This document shows, in pieces, positions 7,959 through 17,773 of a stretch of DNA of 64,000 nt. A program made the translations under genes and the position numbers. This DNA comes from Bacteroides sp. (lineage in GTDB: Bacteria; Bacteroidota; Bacteroidia; Bacteroidales; Bacteroidaceae): positions 248,001-312,000 of the forward strand of contig JAJQFD010000042.1 of NCBI GenBank assembly GCA_021201335.1, in the 5' to 3' direction. The notes beneath the pieces were generated by a model. It searched no databases. It was not told the origin of the DNA and saw only the letters and a list, made by a program, of their open reading frames with translations. Each line of letters begins with the position of its first letter. Position 1 is the stretch's first letter.

Positions 7959-10093
7959 TAGCTTTTCTTAAACCATTTATACAACCATTTAGCGATGCTT
8001 TCATAATGTTGCGATTCACTGTGATGCATCGGCTCAGAGAATGAAAGTGTTGCCTGCGGATCGCCATACTGATCAGGATAAAGCACCATCAGGCTGCTGT
8101 TATTAAAATATCGGCTTACTTGTGAAGGAAGTTTCTCGAAAGAAGGATCGTATGAAATAAATCCGCGACGGGCACTAACAATAACCAGCAAGTGATCATA
8201 ATTGACATGACCTGTCAGTAATAATAAATCATCCCAATCGGCTAGTTCGGAGAATTCGGAACGAACGCCCCTATACTTGCGGTTGATATATCCTTCGAGG
8301 TATCGTTGGGTGTCTTTGTTTGAGAAAAAGTGTACCCGGCACCCTAGTTGTAGTCCCATCCGGCACAAGCGTTCCACCCATTTAAAGAAGCCGACTTCGT
8401 ATTCAGCTTTTGCAGGTACCGCCACCACAATACGCCTGAGTGTATTAACCGGTATCAATGTCTTTACAATCATCACCTGCCTGTGTGTACCATTCAGCAG
8501 ATTTTCTGTTAGTTTTCCCAGGAAAGAATCAACCAATGTAATCTTGCGGTGTAAACCGATGACTACCTCCGAAGCATTGTATTCTTTCAATGTATGAATG
8601 ATACCGGAAGCAATATTTAAATCAAAACGTGTTACCGTATTCATTGTCACATCGGCAGCGGCAGCCACCATTGCCGAACGTTCGAGGCTGCGTTTTCCCT
8701 GCACCAACCGGGCCTCCGAAACATTGTTATCGTTGATCACACTAAGGGCGATAAGACCGTCACGACGTTTCGGCTCTTTCATCAGGAGGGCCATGTTGAT
8801 CAAGCCATCAATATTTTCCGGGTTTGCTACCGGAATCAGGATATTTTCTTCTTCTTTCGGTTTATCGTCGGTATCATTGAAGTCGTCTTCGGTAGCTATT
8901 TTGCGGGCCGCATGCTCGGTTGCTACCGAACTAATGATGCAGGTAAATAAGATCATCACCACTGTGCCATTCAGTATATCATCATTCAATAAAGGAACTC
9001 CAGGAGAGATTTCAATTTTATTACCAACCAGCACGGCCGCCAAAGTAGCTGCCGCCTGCGCATTACTCAACCCGAAAATCACTTCCCGCTCGCTGGATCG
9101 CATTCCAAAACACTTTTGGGTAAGCCATGCTGCCAGCCATTTGCTGAAGGTTGCTACTACCGTCATAACGATAGCCACCTTGAGAGCCTCGGCACCAGTG
9201 AAAAGAGCCCGTATGTCAATAATCATTCCGACCCCGATCAGGAAATAAGGAATAAATAAAGCATTCCCGACAAATTCCAGTCGGTTCATGAGGGGGGATA
9301 TATTAGGGATCAGCCGGTTTAAAACCAGACCGACCAAAAAGGCTCCCAGGATTCCTTCCATGCCAGCCAGTTCTAACAGAGCTCCACCGAGGAATATCAT
9401 CACCAATACAAAAATAAATTGCATGATGTTGTCTTCGTAATGACGGAAGAACCAGCGCCCTGTACGAGGAAAAAAGAAAATAATTATAAAGCTGACGATA
9501 GCCACCTTTACCCCCATCCATATCCAGAACATTTCGTTGATTTCTCCCCGGTTTAGGCCGGAAATGATAGCCAGCACAAGCAGAGCTAAGGCAACTGTAA
9601 TGGCCGTACCGCCGATTGTAATACTGACACTCCTTAAACGGGAAAGTCCGTAACGACTGACAATGGGGTAAGTTATCAATGTATGAGAGGCATACATACT
9701 GGCCAGCAGCACAGAAGTTGTAAAATTATACTCGAGTATAGACATGGAACTACATACCCCCAGCACCATCGGAATCAGGAAAGTGAAAAGACCAAAAACC
9801 AGCGCTTTTATCCGGTTTTTCTTAAAGTCTTCCAAGTCCATTTCCAGTCCGGACAGGAACATGATATAATAAAGTCCTACTTTACCAAACAGTTCGAAAC
9901 TACTATCCCGTTCGAGTATATTCAATCCGTGCTCTCCGACAATAATTCCCGCCAAGATCAGACCGATAATATGGGAAATACGCAGGCGACTCAGCAAAAG
10001 AGGAGCAAACAGGATAATAATAAGTACTAACAAGAAAATCCAGGTAGGATCTGTGATGGGAAAGTCTATGTCAACATTAAACCAATTGATCAT
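7958..10093 (-). CDS. Cation:proton antiporter with C-terminal Usp-like domains
   Basis: A monovalent cation:proton antiporter of the CPA2 (KefB/NapA-like) class in the inner membrane. Residues 1-400 form about 12 hydrophobic segments, including the RISHIIGLILAGIIVGEHGL stretch and FLSGLEMDLEDF, which are typical of CPA2. The cytosolic part from about 425 to 711 resembles tandem universal-stress-protein domains rather than a KefC TrkA-N domain. The 711-residue length fits this fusion. It is the first gene of an operon with tcdA and the lolD-like gene. The ion (Na+ or K+) is not clear. Confidence 0.9.
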   Translation of the reverse strand: MINWFNVDIDFPITDPTWIFLLVLIIILFAPLLLSRLRISHIIGLILAGIIVGEHGLNILERDSSFELFGKVGLYYIMFLSGLEMDLEDFKKNRIKALVFGLFTFLIPMVLGVCSSMSILEYNFTTSVLLASMYASHTLITYPIVSRYGLSRLRSVSITIGGTAITVALALLVLAIISGLNRGEINEMFWIWMGVKVAIVSFIIIFFFPRTGRWFFRHYEDNIMQFIFVLVMIFLGGALLELAGMEGILGAFLVGLVLNRLIPNISPLMNRLEFVGNALFIPYFLIGVGMIIDIRALFTGAEALKVAIVMTVVATFSKWLAAWLTQKCFGMRSSEREVIFGLSNAQAAATLAAVLVGNKIEISPGVPLLNDDILNGTVVMILFTCIISSVATEHAARKIATEDDFNDTDDKPKEEENILIPVANPENIDGLINMALLMKEPKRRDGLIALSVINDNNVSEARLVQGKRSLERSAMVAAAADVTMNTVTRFDLNIASGIIHTLKEYNASEVVIGLHRKITLVDSFLGKLTENLLNGTHRQVMIVKTLIPVNTLRRIVVAVPAKAEYEVGFFKWVERLCRMGLQLGCRVHFFSNKDTQRYLEGYINRKYRGVRSEFSELADWDDLLLLTGHVNYDHLLVIVSARRGFISYDPSFEKLPSQVSRYFNNSSLMVLYPDQYGDPQATLSFSEPMHHSESQHYESIAKWLYKWFKKS

Positions 10094-10202
10094 GTCAGGC
10101 TCTCGTTAATTTTATTCGCAAAAGTAATAAAAAGAAAGCATCTTTTCAGCGTTGGTAAATAGAAATTCAGGGGTAGATGCAGGTTTATAACACAAAATAT
10201 CG

Positions 10203-10210
10203 TATTTTTG
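10203..10210 (+). promoter_or_regulatory. Putative -7 element for asd
   Basis: TATTTTTG matches TAnnTTTG and lies 34 bases ahead of the asd ATG. A convincing -33 element was not found. Confidence 0.5.
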
Positions 10211-10244
10211 CAGCTTATTATTTACAAACTTAAACAAGAGAAAA

Positions 10245-11255
10245 ATGAAAGTAGCTATTGTTGGCGTAAGCGGAGCTGTAGGACAAGAGTTCCTGCGCGT
10301 GCTTGATGAGAGAAATTTTCCGTTGGATGAACTAGTGTTGTTCGGCTCTAAACGTAGTGCCGGAAGTAAGTACACGTTCCGCGGTAAACAGATCGAGGTC
10401 AAGCTTTTGCAACACAACGATGACTTCAAAGGTATTGATCTTGTTTTTGCTTCGGCTGGAGCCGGTACATCCAAAGAATTCGAACAAACCATTACCAAGT
10501 ATGGTGCGGTAATGATCGACAATTCCAGCGCTTTCCGCATGGATAACGATGTACCCTTGGTAGTACCTGAAGTAAACGCTGCGGATGCAAAAGACCGTCC
10601 GCGGGGTGTGATTGCCAACCCGAACTGTACGACTATTCAGATGGTGGTAGCATTAAAAGCGATTGAAGACCTTTCGCACATCAAGACGGTACACGTTTCA
10701 ACTTACCAGGCTGCCAGCGGAGCCGGAGCAGCTGCAATGGACGAGTTATACGAACAATACCGCCAGGTATTAGCAGGCGAGGAAGTTACGGTAGAGAAAT
10801 TTGCTTACCAGTTGGCTTTCAATCTGATTCCTCAGGTAGATGTGTTCACTGAGAACGGATACACCAAAGAGGAAATGAAGATGTTTAACGAAACACGTAA
10901 GATCATGCACTCGGATATCAAAGTAAGTGCTACCTGTGTACGTGTTCCTGCCTTACGGTCTCACTCCGAAAGTATTTGGGTAGAGACAGAGCGTCCTATT
11001 TCGGTGGAAGAAGCTCGCGAAGCATTCTCGAACGCTGACGGTGTTATTCTTCAGGACGATCCGGCTGCTAAGAATTATCCGATGCCTTTGTTCCTGTCTG
11101 GTAAAGATCCGGTATATGTAGGCCGTATCCGTAAAGATTTAACGAACGAAAACGGCTTGACCTTCTGGACAGTAAGCGACCAGATCAAAAAAGGTGCGGC
11201 ATTGAACGCGGTTCAGATTGCTGAATACCTGATTAAAGAAGGTGATATCAAATAA
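10245..11255 (+). CDS. asd: Aspartate-semialdehyde dehydrogenase
   Basis: Reduces aspartyl phosphate to aspartate semialdehyde with NADPH, the branch point to lysine/DAP, threonine and methionine. The Rossmann motif [15 protein letters not shown] lies at 6-20, and the catalytic Cys is in [14 protein letters not shown] near residue 128. The 336 residues match the usual size. Transcription ends at a clear hairpin at 11280-11311, so the gene is monocistronic. Confidence 0.97.
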   Translation: MKVAIVGVSGAVGQEFLRVLDERNFPLDELVLFGSKRSAGSKYTFRGKQIEVKLLQHNDDFKGIDLVFASAGAGTSKEFEQTITKYGAVMIDNSSAFRMDNDVPLVVPEVNAADAKDRPRGVIANPNCTTIQMVVALKAIEDLSHIKTVHVSTYQAASGAGAAAMDELYEQYRQVLAGEEVTVEKFAYQLAFNLIPQVDVFTENGYTKEEMKMFNETRKIMHSDIKVSATCVRVPALRSHSESIWVETERPISVEEAREAFSNADGVILQDDPAAKNYPMPLFLSGKDPVYVGRIRKDLTNENGLTFWTVSDQIKKGAALNAVQIAEYLIKEGDIK

Positions 11256-11279
11256 GATAGGTAACGCACAGATACAAGT

Positions 11280-11311
11280 AAGGGCATCCTTTGTGGATGC
11301 CCTTTTTCTTT
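11280..11311 (+). terminator. Rho-independent terminator of asd
   Basis: AGGGCATCC at 11281-11289 pairs perfectly with GGATGCCCT at 11295-11303 around a 5-base loop, followed by a T-rich run. The opposite strand end may also serve the convergent lipoprotein gene. Confidence 0.9.
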
Positions 11312-11320
11312 CTATTTAAG

Positions 11321-12148
11321 CTATACGGCATCCTCGGAAACACCAGTTACCGGAATGCTACCCTCAACATTCACAGTTGCATCAGCTGACTGAATATTAA
11401 TAAAAAATTCAGTTGCATAAAATCCTGGCCTCAAGGGAGTAAACGAAGGATCGATCGTAATCCCCTGGGTTGATACAAGGACGTTTAAATATTCTTCATA
11501 TCCTCTGCTTGTGTAATTTAGGCTGCTGCGTAAGGGGGTAACATCAAACTCAAAAGCATCGCCGCCCCGAAAGCCATAAGCATAAGATCCCACTGCAAAG
11601 GATGAAGGTACTCCCCTAAGCCTAACATTCAATGCTTGTTCTTCCCCATTCCGGGTAAAATGAAGCTCCGAAGGCGTAATTTCGAAATAAGGATCTTCCA
11701 CGACACCGTATAAAGGTACAGTAGTCTGAACGGGCATCAGCAATCCCAAGAAAGAAGCCGTAATAAGTAATTCGGCTTCGTGTGGGCCTCCGGATGTGGC
11801 CAGATATTCGGTGGTAATACCGGTTCCTCCATCCTTCAGCGCGTTTAAAAATTCCACCAGGCCAACTTGCGGACGGTAAGCGATAAACAAATCGGCATCA
11901 GGACCCTGAATAACCATATCAAAAGATCGAAGCACTGTTATTAGACCTAAGTTAAGAATTCGAAGCTCAACTTCCTGAACAGGCGATCCGATTGTATGAT
12001 AAAGTTCGTCTGGAAACGTAGTGAAAAAAGGAGAGTCGGCGCGGGTGGCGACATCTTCGGCCGGAAGTAAGTCTTCCGATTGGGAACAGGACACAGTAAA
12101 TGCAGCCATACAGGCTAACAGGAACAAGTAAATCATTTTCTTTTTCAT
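11321..12148 (-). CDS. Lipoprotein with two immunoglobulin-like repeats, function unknown
   Basis: A 275-residue lipoprotein. The start is placed at the ATG at 12148, because the signal begins MKKKMIYLFLLACMAA and the lipobox is VSCSQ. The open frame extends upstream to 12238, but that part is low-complexity and unlikely to be translated. After the lipid anchor come two similar beta-rich modules, roughly 33-140 and 150-265; the second opens with ITPSELHF, typical of Ig-like/ASH-type repeats in Bacteroidota surface proteins. The family is not recognised. It stands alone between convergent asd and a long non-coding stretch. Confidence 0.7.
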   Translation of the reverse strand: MKKKMIYLFLLACMAAFTVSCSQSEDLLPAEDVATRADSPFFTTFPDELYHTIGSPVQEVELRILNLGLITVLRSFDMVIQGPDADLFIAYRPQVGLVEFLNALKDGGTGITTEYLATSGGPHEAELLITASFLGLLMPVQTTVPLYGVVEDPYFEITPSELHFTRNGEEQALNVRLRGVPSSFAVGSYAYGFRGGDAFEFDVTPLRSSLNYTSRGYEEYLNVLVSTQGITIDPSFTPLRPGFYATEFFINIQSADATVNVEGSIPVTGVSEDAV

Positions 12149-12735
12149 GATCAGGGTCTTTTTGTTGTTGATAATTAGTGTTTTTACATCGTTGTTCATC
12201 GAATTTCGAAAACAGAGTATGTCTACAATTAACAACAAAAGTGTTGCAAAAATTGTTTAACTTTATTATTATTTTTATAAATTTTCTTTTGCGATAAATA
12301 AGTAGAAAGAGAAAAGCCCAATGAGGGAAAGGAGAAGGAGCACACACAAGAAGATTAATCGTCGATAAAGGAGGGATTACTTCACGCAAACAACACGATT
12401 TGAAACGAGAAACGTCAACATAGCGCTGCACTTCTGTTCACATTCACACTTATTAAGACTTGCCTGTTTCGATGCCAGATACTACCACAGCCACTATTTT
12501 TACTTTTCCCGGCCCATCGTATTCACCCAGCATTGACGGTGCAGAAGAGAAAAGAAAAGAAAATAAGATAAGAGAAAAGAACAACAGAGAAATTATATAA
12601 AGAGACTGCCGCTGTTGTTGTTATTTAAACTTTCAATCCCTTTAAATCTTAACGCGATTACTGGCGAAAGGAACTATGTCTGGTACGGAAAAGAACTTCA
12701 TCCGGCACTTTTATTTCTTAATAATTGTTTATGAG

Positions 12736-12764
12736 CACTCTTCCGGCACTCTTCCGGCACTCGG
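12736..12764 (+). repeat. 11-bp tandem repeat, 2.6 copies
   Basis: CACTCTTCCGG occurs at 12736-12746 and again at 12747-12757, followed by a partial third copy CACTCGG. The shared core CCGGCACT also occurs at 12702-12709. It lies just upstream of the -7 element at 12781. Confidence 0.7.
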
Positions 12765-12780
12765 TTAATTTTAAACCTCA

Positions 12781-12788
12781 TATATTTG
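12781..12788 (+). promoter_or_regulatory. Putative -7 element for the cell-wall salvage cluster
   Basis: TATATTTG is an exact match to the Bacteroidota -7 element and lies 27 bases before the ATG at 12816. It is the likely start of the transcript running through the six following genes. Confidence 0.6.
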
Positions 12789-12815
12789 CCGGATAACCAC
12801 TAAAAAGAGTTTAAC

Positions 12816-14276
12816 ATGAATAAGTTGATAGATTGTTTTCTTCCTTTCCAGGCAACCGATGAAGCATTGGAAACCATCCGGGAACTGAAATCGTCCGGGC
12901 TAGTCGACCGGATTTTCCTGCTCACCACCTCGGATAGTGATGGCCTACCGAAAGGATGCGAAATACTACATACAGGCCCTTTGCATACCTCTGCCACGCT
13001 CCAACGGATTGCCGACAAGAGCGAAGCCGACTACATCCTGCTATATACGCGGCATGACAGGCTCAAGCTGGGATACCTGGCATTGCAACGCCTAACGGAC
13101 ATCCTCGATAGCACCCAGGCCGGAATGGTGTACGCCGATCATTACTACCTGAAGAACGAGGAACGCCGCCCCGCCCCCGTCATCGACTACCAGGAAGGGA
13201 GTTCGCGGGATGATTTTGAGTTTGGTTCCCTGCTGTTATTTCAGGCTGAGGCTTTCAAAGAAGCCGCCAGTCGGATGCAAACCGATTATCTGTACGCCGG
13301 ACTCTATGACCTGCGATTAAAGCTCTCACAGCGAAAACAACTGGTGCATATCAACGAGTACCTTTACACGGATATCGAAGCCGATTCCCGCCAGAGTGAG
13401 GAGAAGATGTTCGACTATGTGAACCCGAAAAACCGTCCCGTGCAGGTGGAAATGGAACAGGCCTGCACAGCGCATCTGAAAGACATTGGGGCTTACCTCT
13501 CGTCCCAGTTCAAAGAACCGGATTTGAATGCGGAATCTTTCGCCTATGAAGCCTCCGTGATCATCCCTGTGCGTAACCGGATACGCACCATCCGCGATGC
13601 TATCGGCTCCGTACTGAAGCAACAAACGTCTTTTCCTTTCAACCTGATTGTGATTGACAACCATTCCACCGACGGAACGACAGAAGCCATCCGCGAATTC
13701 GCCGATAGTCGACTCCTCCACCTGATTCCCGATCGCACTGACCTCGGTATCGGCGGTTGTTGGAATGTGGGTGTGCACCATCCCTCCTGTGGCAAATTCG
13801 CCGTACAACTGGACAGTGACGACCTTTACAGCGATGAACATACCCTGCAAACGATGGTAGATGCCTTCTACGGGCAAAAATGCGCGATGGTAGTGGGTAC
13901 ATACCAAATGACCGATTTCGGGTTGAACGAGATTCCCCCCGGTATCATCGACCACCGGGAATGGACCCCGGAGAACGGACGAAACAACGCCCTACGCATC
14001 AACGGGCTGGGTGCTCCCCGCGCCTTCTATACGCCCCTTCTGCGCGAAATAAACCTTCCGAATACCAGCTATGGAGAAGATTATGCGGTAGGACTTCGTT
14101 TTTCACGGGAATATCGCATCGGACGGGTGTATGATGTTGTATATTTGTGCCGGCGGTGGGAAGATAACTCGGACGCCTCGCTGGATATGGAGAAAATGAA
14201 TGCTCATAACCTGTATAAAGACAGAATTCGCACATGGGAACTACAAGCACGCATCGCCCTGAATCAACGTCGCTGA
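12816..14276 (+). CDS. Two-domain family 2 glycosyltransferase
   Basis: Transfers a sugar from a nucleotide donor; acceptor unknown. The 486 residues hold two GT-A-like parts: an N-terminal half (1-230) that looks degenerate, with YADHYY near 107 where an acidic metal motif would sit, and a C-terminal half (244-486) that is a typical GT2. The latter has YEASVIIPVRNR, the nucleotide-binding DNHSTDGTTEAI at 281-292 and the metal-binding DSDD at 333-336. There is no signal or TM, so it is cytosolic. It overlaps the DUF4922 gene by 43 bases, so the two are tightly coupled. Confidence 0.85.
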   Translation: MNKLIDCFLPFQATDEALETIRELKSSGLVDRIFLLTTSDSDGLPKGCEILHTGPLHTSATLQRIADKSEADYILLYTRHDRLKLGYLALQRLTDILDSTQAGMVYADHYYLKNEERRPAPVIDYQEGSSRDDFEFGSLLLFQAEAFKEAASRMQTDYLYAGLYDLRLKLSQRKQLVHINEYLYTDIEADSRQSEEKMFDYVNPKNRPVQVEMEQACTAHLKDIGAYLSSQFKEPDLNAESFAYEASVIIPVRNRIRTIRDAIGSVLKQQTSFPFNLIVIDNHSTDGTTEAIREFADSRLLHLIPDRTDLGIGGCWNVGVHHPSCGKFAVQLDSDDLYSDEHTLQTMVDAFYGQKCAMVVGTYQMTDFGLNEIPPGIIDHREWTPENGRNNALRINGLGAPRAFYTPLLREINLPNTSYGEDYAVGLRFSREYRIGRVYDVVYLCRRWEDNSDASLDMEKMNAHNLYKDRIRTWELQARIALNQRR

Positions 14277-15160
14277 AAGAAATACTTCCGGCCTTCTTCG
14301 ACGAACAACTGGCCGTTTGGGAGACAGCCCGAAACAACTATGCAGCCCTCTCACAGGTCCGGGAGAAGGTTTTCGAGATCGACGGATTCACGTACAAGGT
14401 ACAGTTCAATCCGGCCCGCATTACCTCGTCGACAGCGAAGATTGATGCTGCTTCTATTCAGCAACGGCCTTGTTTCCTCTGCGATTTTAACCGTCCGGCC
14501 GAACAGCAGGAGATTCCTCTTCTAGGGCATTATCATCTGCTGGTGAACCCCTATCCTATCTTCCCGCGGCACCTCACCTTGCCGGATCAGCAACATACGC
14601 CCCAATGCATTGAAAGCCGAATGGGCGATATGCTGAAGCTGGCGCGGCTGCTGGATGAGTATGTGATCTTTTACAACGGCTCGCAAGCGGGAGCCTCAGC
14701 ACCCGATCATCTGCATTTCCAGGCGGGCAATAAAGGATTCCTGCCTATTGAGAAAGAATGGAAACGGAAGTCGGAAGATCCGAATATCTCCGTGCTAGTC
14801 ATTGAAGCGGCGGAAGAGAATGAGGCTCTTCATTGTTGGATAAAGATTATAGATTTGTTAAAATATAAGCTGAAATTCGATGAAAGTATGTTGAATATCA
14901 TTACCTTTTATGAGGATAACCGATGGATTATTTGTATCTTTCCCCGGGAAAAACACCGTCCCGCCTGTTATTTTGCCGAGGGAGACAAAAAAATGCTCAT
15001 CAGTCCGGGAGCAGTCGACCTGGGAGGGGTCTTTACCTTACCCCGGGAAGAAGACTTCGAAAAAGTAACACCCGATGATATCCGAAGCATCTTGCAGGAA
15101 GTCAGTTTATCTCCCAACAAATGGAATCTATTTAACCAAACCATACGCAACAAACGATGA
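14234..15160 (+). CDS. DUF4922 protein, GalT/VTC2-like nucleotidyl transferase or phosphorylase
   Basis: A 308-residue cytosolic protein. The motif HLHFQ at 159-163 aligns with the HPHGQ active site of galactose-1-phosphate uridylyltransferase and with the HLHFQ of plant GDP-L-galactose phosphorylase (VTC2), where the second His carries the nucleotidyl intermediate. RPCFLC at 78-83 could be half of a zinc site, as in GalT. A GDP- or UDP-sugar phosphorylase/transferase role is therefore inferred; the substrate is unknown. It overlaps the glycosyltransferase by 43 bases and the SpoIID gene by ATGA, which suggests a shared pathway. Confidence 0.75.
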   Translation: MGTTSTHRPESTSLKEILPAFFDEQLAVWETARNNYAALSQVREKVFEIDGFTYKVQFNPARITSSTAKIDAASIQQRPCFLCDFNRPAEQQEIPLLGHYHLLVNPYPIFPRHLTLPDQQHTPQCIESRMGDMLKLARLLDEYVIFYNGSQAGASAPDHLHFQAGNKGFLPIEKEWKRKSEDPNISVLVIEAAEENEALHCWIKIIDLLKYKLKFDESMLNIITFYEDNRWIICIFPREKHRPACYFAEGDKKMLISPGAVDLGGVFTLPREEDFEKVTPDDIRSILQEVSLSPNKWNLFNQTIRNKR

Positions 15161-16473
15161 AAGAACTACAAGTAAAAGTCGGAATACTCTCCGAACCGCA
15201 AATCGATTTCTTTCTACGGACTACCTACCTGCAAAATGGAAAGGAAGTAAGCGGAAGACAAAGACTCTACTATGAAAACGGCAAGGTGGGTTGGAACGGC
15301 CGGCAGTACGAATCTCTTCTTTTCGAACCGGTTGACAGCCGCCGGGGAAGATTCAGAATAGAGGGGGTAACGATCGGTATCAACTTCCATTGGGAAAGAA
15401 AACAAGACCAACACTTTTCGGGGGCCTTCCACATCATCGTGGAGAACGATCAACTCACCGGAATCAACATCGTTCCCGTAGAGACATACCTCACAAGTGT
15501 CATCTCCTCCGAAATGAGCGCAACCGCCTCGCTGGAATTACTGAAAGCGCACGCCGTAATCTCCCGAAGCTGGCTGATAGCGCAGACCCGGAAAAACAAA
15601 GAAATAGCTTCCGGGGAGACTTCTTATTCGAGCTTTACACAGACCGACGACGAAATCGTCCGTTGGTACGACCGGGAAGATCATCCTTACTTCGATGTCT
15701 GTGCCGACGAGCACTGCCAGCGTTACCAGGGAATCACCCAGGCTTCAACACCGGAAGTGAGTGAAGCCATTCGAAACACGTGGGGCGAGATACTTACCTA
15801 CGAGGGGGAAATCTGCGATGCCCGCTTCTCTAAATGTTGTGGAGGCGTAGTGGAAGAGTTTCAGAATTGCTGGGAGAATATCCATTACCCCTACCTGGTG
15901 AAGCGCAGAGATTACAAAAAACCGCTCGACATACCTGATTTGCGACTAGAAGAGAACGCACAAAAGTGGATTCGCTCTTCTCCTGTTGCCTTTTGTCACA
16001 CCACCGATCAACAAATCCTGTCGCAGGTGTTGAACAATTACGATCAGGAAACCCAGAACTTTTATCGCTGGAAAGTAACGTACACACAAAGCGAACTCGC
16101 CGCCCTGCTACTAAACCGTTCGGGCATTGACTTTGGCGATATTCTGGATTTGATTCCGATGGAAAGGGGTACTTCGGGCAGAATCATCCGGTTAAAGATT
16201 GTGGGTAGTCAACGAACGATGATCATCGGGAAGGAACTGGAGATACGCCGGGTCCTTTCCGAATCTCATTTATACAGTGCTGCTTTCGTGGTGGATAAAA
16301 AAGAGATCAGGAACGGCATCCCGCAACGATTCGTCTTAACCGGAGCCGGATGGGGACACGGAGTAGGCCTTTGCCAGATCGGTGCCGCTGTGATGGGTGA
16401 AAAAGGATATTCCTACAAAGAGATACTCCTGCATTACTACCCCGGCGTTACAATTGAGAAACTATACGACTAG
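15157..16473 (+). CDS. SpoIID/LytB domain protein
   Basis: The 438-residue sequence has the SpoIID/LytB signature: VETYLTSVISSEM near 108-120, then KAHAVISRSWLIAQTRK, and GWGHGVGLCQIGA near the C-terminus. In Bacillus SpoIID is a lytic transglycosylase acting on stem-peptide-free glycan, and LytB enhances amidase. No N-terminal signal peptide is visible: the protein begins MKELQVKVGILSEPQIDF. It may be cytosolic or use another route. The gene starts inside the DUF4922 stop (ATGA). Its place before murTKQ suggests a role in turnover of peptidoglycan fragments. Confidence 0.88.
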   Translation: MKELQVKVGILSEPQIDFFLRTTYLQNGKEVSGRQRLYYENGKVGWNGRQYESLLFEPVDSRRGRFRIEGVTIGINFHWERKQDQHFSGAFHIIVENDQLTGINIVPVETYLTSVISSEMSATASLELLKAHAVISRSWLIAQTRKNKEIASGETSYSSFTQTDDEIVRWYDREDHPYFDVCADEHCQRYQGITQASTPEVSEAIRNTWGEILTYEGEICDARFSKCCGGVVEEFQNCWENIHYPYLVKRRDYKKPLDIPDLRLEENAQKWIRSSPVAFCHTTDQQILSQVLNNYDQETQNFYRWKVTYTQSELAALLLNRSGIDFGDILDLIPMERGTSGRIIRLKIVGSQRTMIIGKELEIRRVLSESHLYSAAFVVDKKEIRNGIPQRFVLTGAGWGHGVGLCQIGAAVMGEKGYSYKEILLHYYPGVTIEKLYD

Positions 16474-16483
16474 CCGAAAGAGG

Positions 16484-17761
16484 ATGACAGAAGGAAAAAG
16501 AAGAAATCCGTGGGCGTGGGTACCCAGTCTTTACTTTGCCGAAGGACTGCCCTACATTGCCATCATGACCATTTCCCTGGTGATGTATCAGCGATTGGGC
16601 CTCTCGGATAAGGAGATTGCGATCTATACCAGTTGGTTTGGTTTGCCGTGGGTAATCAAGCCCCTGTTCAGTCCGTTTGTCGACCTGATCAAAACCAAAC
16701 GCGCCTGGATACTGGCCATGCAATTCTTGCTGGGTGTGGGGTTTGCCGGAATTGCGTTTACCATTCCCACCCCCTACTACCTGCAACTCACGTTTGCCTT
16801 CTTCTTTATCCTGGCTTTCAGCTCGGCCATGCACGATATTGCCATCGACGGATTTTACATGCTGGGGCTCGATCTGAAACAGCAGTCTTTCTTCGTAGGT
16901 ATCCGAAGCACCTTCTATAAACTATCGAACATCTTCGGACAAGGAATTCTGGTGATGATTGCCGGAGCGTTGGAGAAAGGATATTTATTCCCCTCGCTGG
17001 CTGGCAACATTCCGATCGCGTGGAGTATCTGCTTTTTTATACTGGCGGGAATCCTGATTGGGTTGACACTTTATCATAAATACATTCTCCCGTATCCGGC
17101 AAGCGATCGTCAGCAACAAAAAGTAAGTGCAAGCAATCTGCTCGAAGGATTCTGGGTCACCTTCCGAACCTTCTTCCAGAAGAAACAAATCGGGCTGATC
17201 CTCTTCTTTCTGCTTACCTACCGTCTGGGAGAATCACAACTGGCCAAAATCAGTATTCCCTTCTTGCTGAACCCGGTGGAAAAAGGAGGATTGGAGTTAT
17301 CCACCGCCTCGGTAGGAATGATTTACGGAACGATCGGCGTTATCGCCCTTTTAGTGGGAGGTGTATTAGGGGGCGTTGTTCTGTCGAAACACGGATTAAA
17401 GAGATGGATTATCCCAATGGTGCTGGCTACCAATTTACCCGACTTACTGTATGTATATATGGCAGAAGCCACCCCCGATAATCTGTGGCTCATAGCCAGC
17501 TTTGTGGCCGTTGAACAATTCGGCTACGGATTCGGTTTCACAGCCTATACCCTCTATCTGATTTATGTGGCAGACGGTAATTACAAGACCGCCCATTATG
17601 CCATCGGAACCGGAGTAATGGCATTGGCAGCCATGTTATCGGGTATGCTGGCCGGTTATATGAAAGAGGTGATGGAGTACACTTCCTTCTTTCTCTGGGT
17701 GTGTATATGTACACTTCCGGGCATTATAGCCTCTGTTATGGTCAGAAATAAACTTGAATAA
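16484..17761 (+). CDS. murT: AmpG-like MFS transporter, likely MurNAc/muropeptide permease
   Basis: A 425-residue inner-membrane MFS protein with about 12 TM segments. It begins NPWAWVPSLYFAEGLPYI and contains AMHDIAIDGFYM, both characteristic of AmpG-family permeases. In Tannerella forsythia the homologous gene murT lies directly before murK and murQ and imports MurNAc; the same order is found here, which supports the name. The start at 16484 has AGAGG just upstream and avoids the 77-base overlap with the SpoIID gene that the longer frame would need. The exact substrate (MurNAc, anhMurNAc or muropeptide) is inferred. Confidence 0.82.
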   Translation: MTEGKRRNPWAWVPSLYFAEGLPYIAIMTISLVMYQRLGLSDKEIAIYTSWFGLPWVIKPLFSPFVDLIKTKRAWILAMQFLLGVGFAGIAFTIPTPYYLQLTFAFFFILAFSSAMHDIAIDGFYMLGLDLKQQSFFVGIRSTFYKLSNIFGQGILVMIAGALEKGYLFPSLAGNIPIAWSICFFILAGILIGLTLYHKYILPYPASDRQQQKVSASNLLEGFWVTFRTFFQKKQIGLILFFLLTYRLGESQLAKISIPFLLNPVEKGGLELSTASVGMIYGTIGVIALLVGGVLGGVVLSKHGLKRWIIPMVLATNLPDLLYVYMAEATPDNLWLIASFVAVEQFGYGFGFTAYTLYLIYVADGNYKTAHYAIGTGVMALAAMLSGMLAGYMKEVMEYTSFFLWVCICTLPGIIASVMVRNKLE

Positions 17762-17773
17762 ATACAGGAAGAT

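Larger units (their letters stand above)
12149..12815 (+). other. 667-bp non-coding stretch between lipoprotein and glycosyltransferase genes
   Basis: No supported gene is seen on either strand. Only the promoter element at 12781-12788 and the 11-bp repeat at 12736-12764 stand out. The part from about 12540 to 12600 is purine-rich (runs of AGAAAAG) with no hairpin that I can support. Confidence 0.6.

Noticed and set aside
8598..9248. 216-codon frame on the plus strand
   Set aside because: Lies wholly opposite the cation antiporter gene, which is clearly coding; a shadow frame. The same holds for the long frames opposite parC (26667-27212), the fimbrillin lipoprotein (23342-23848) and the glycosyltransferase (13326-13955).
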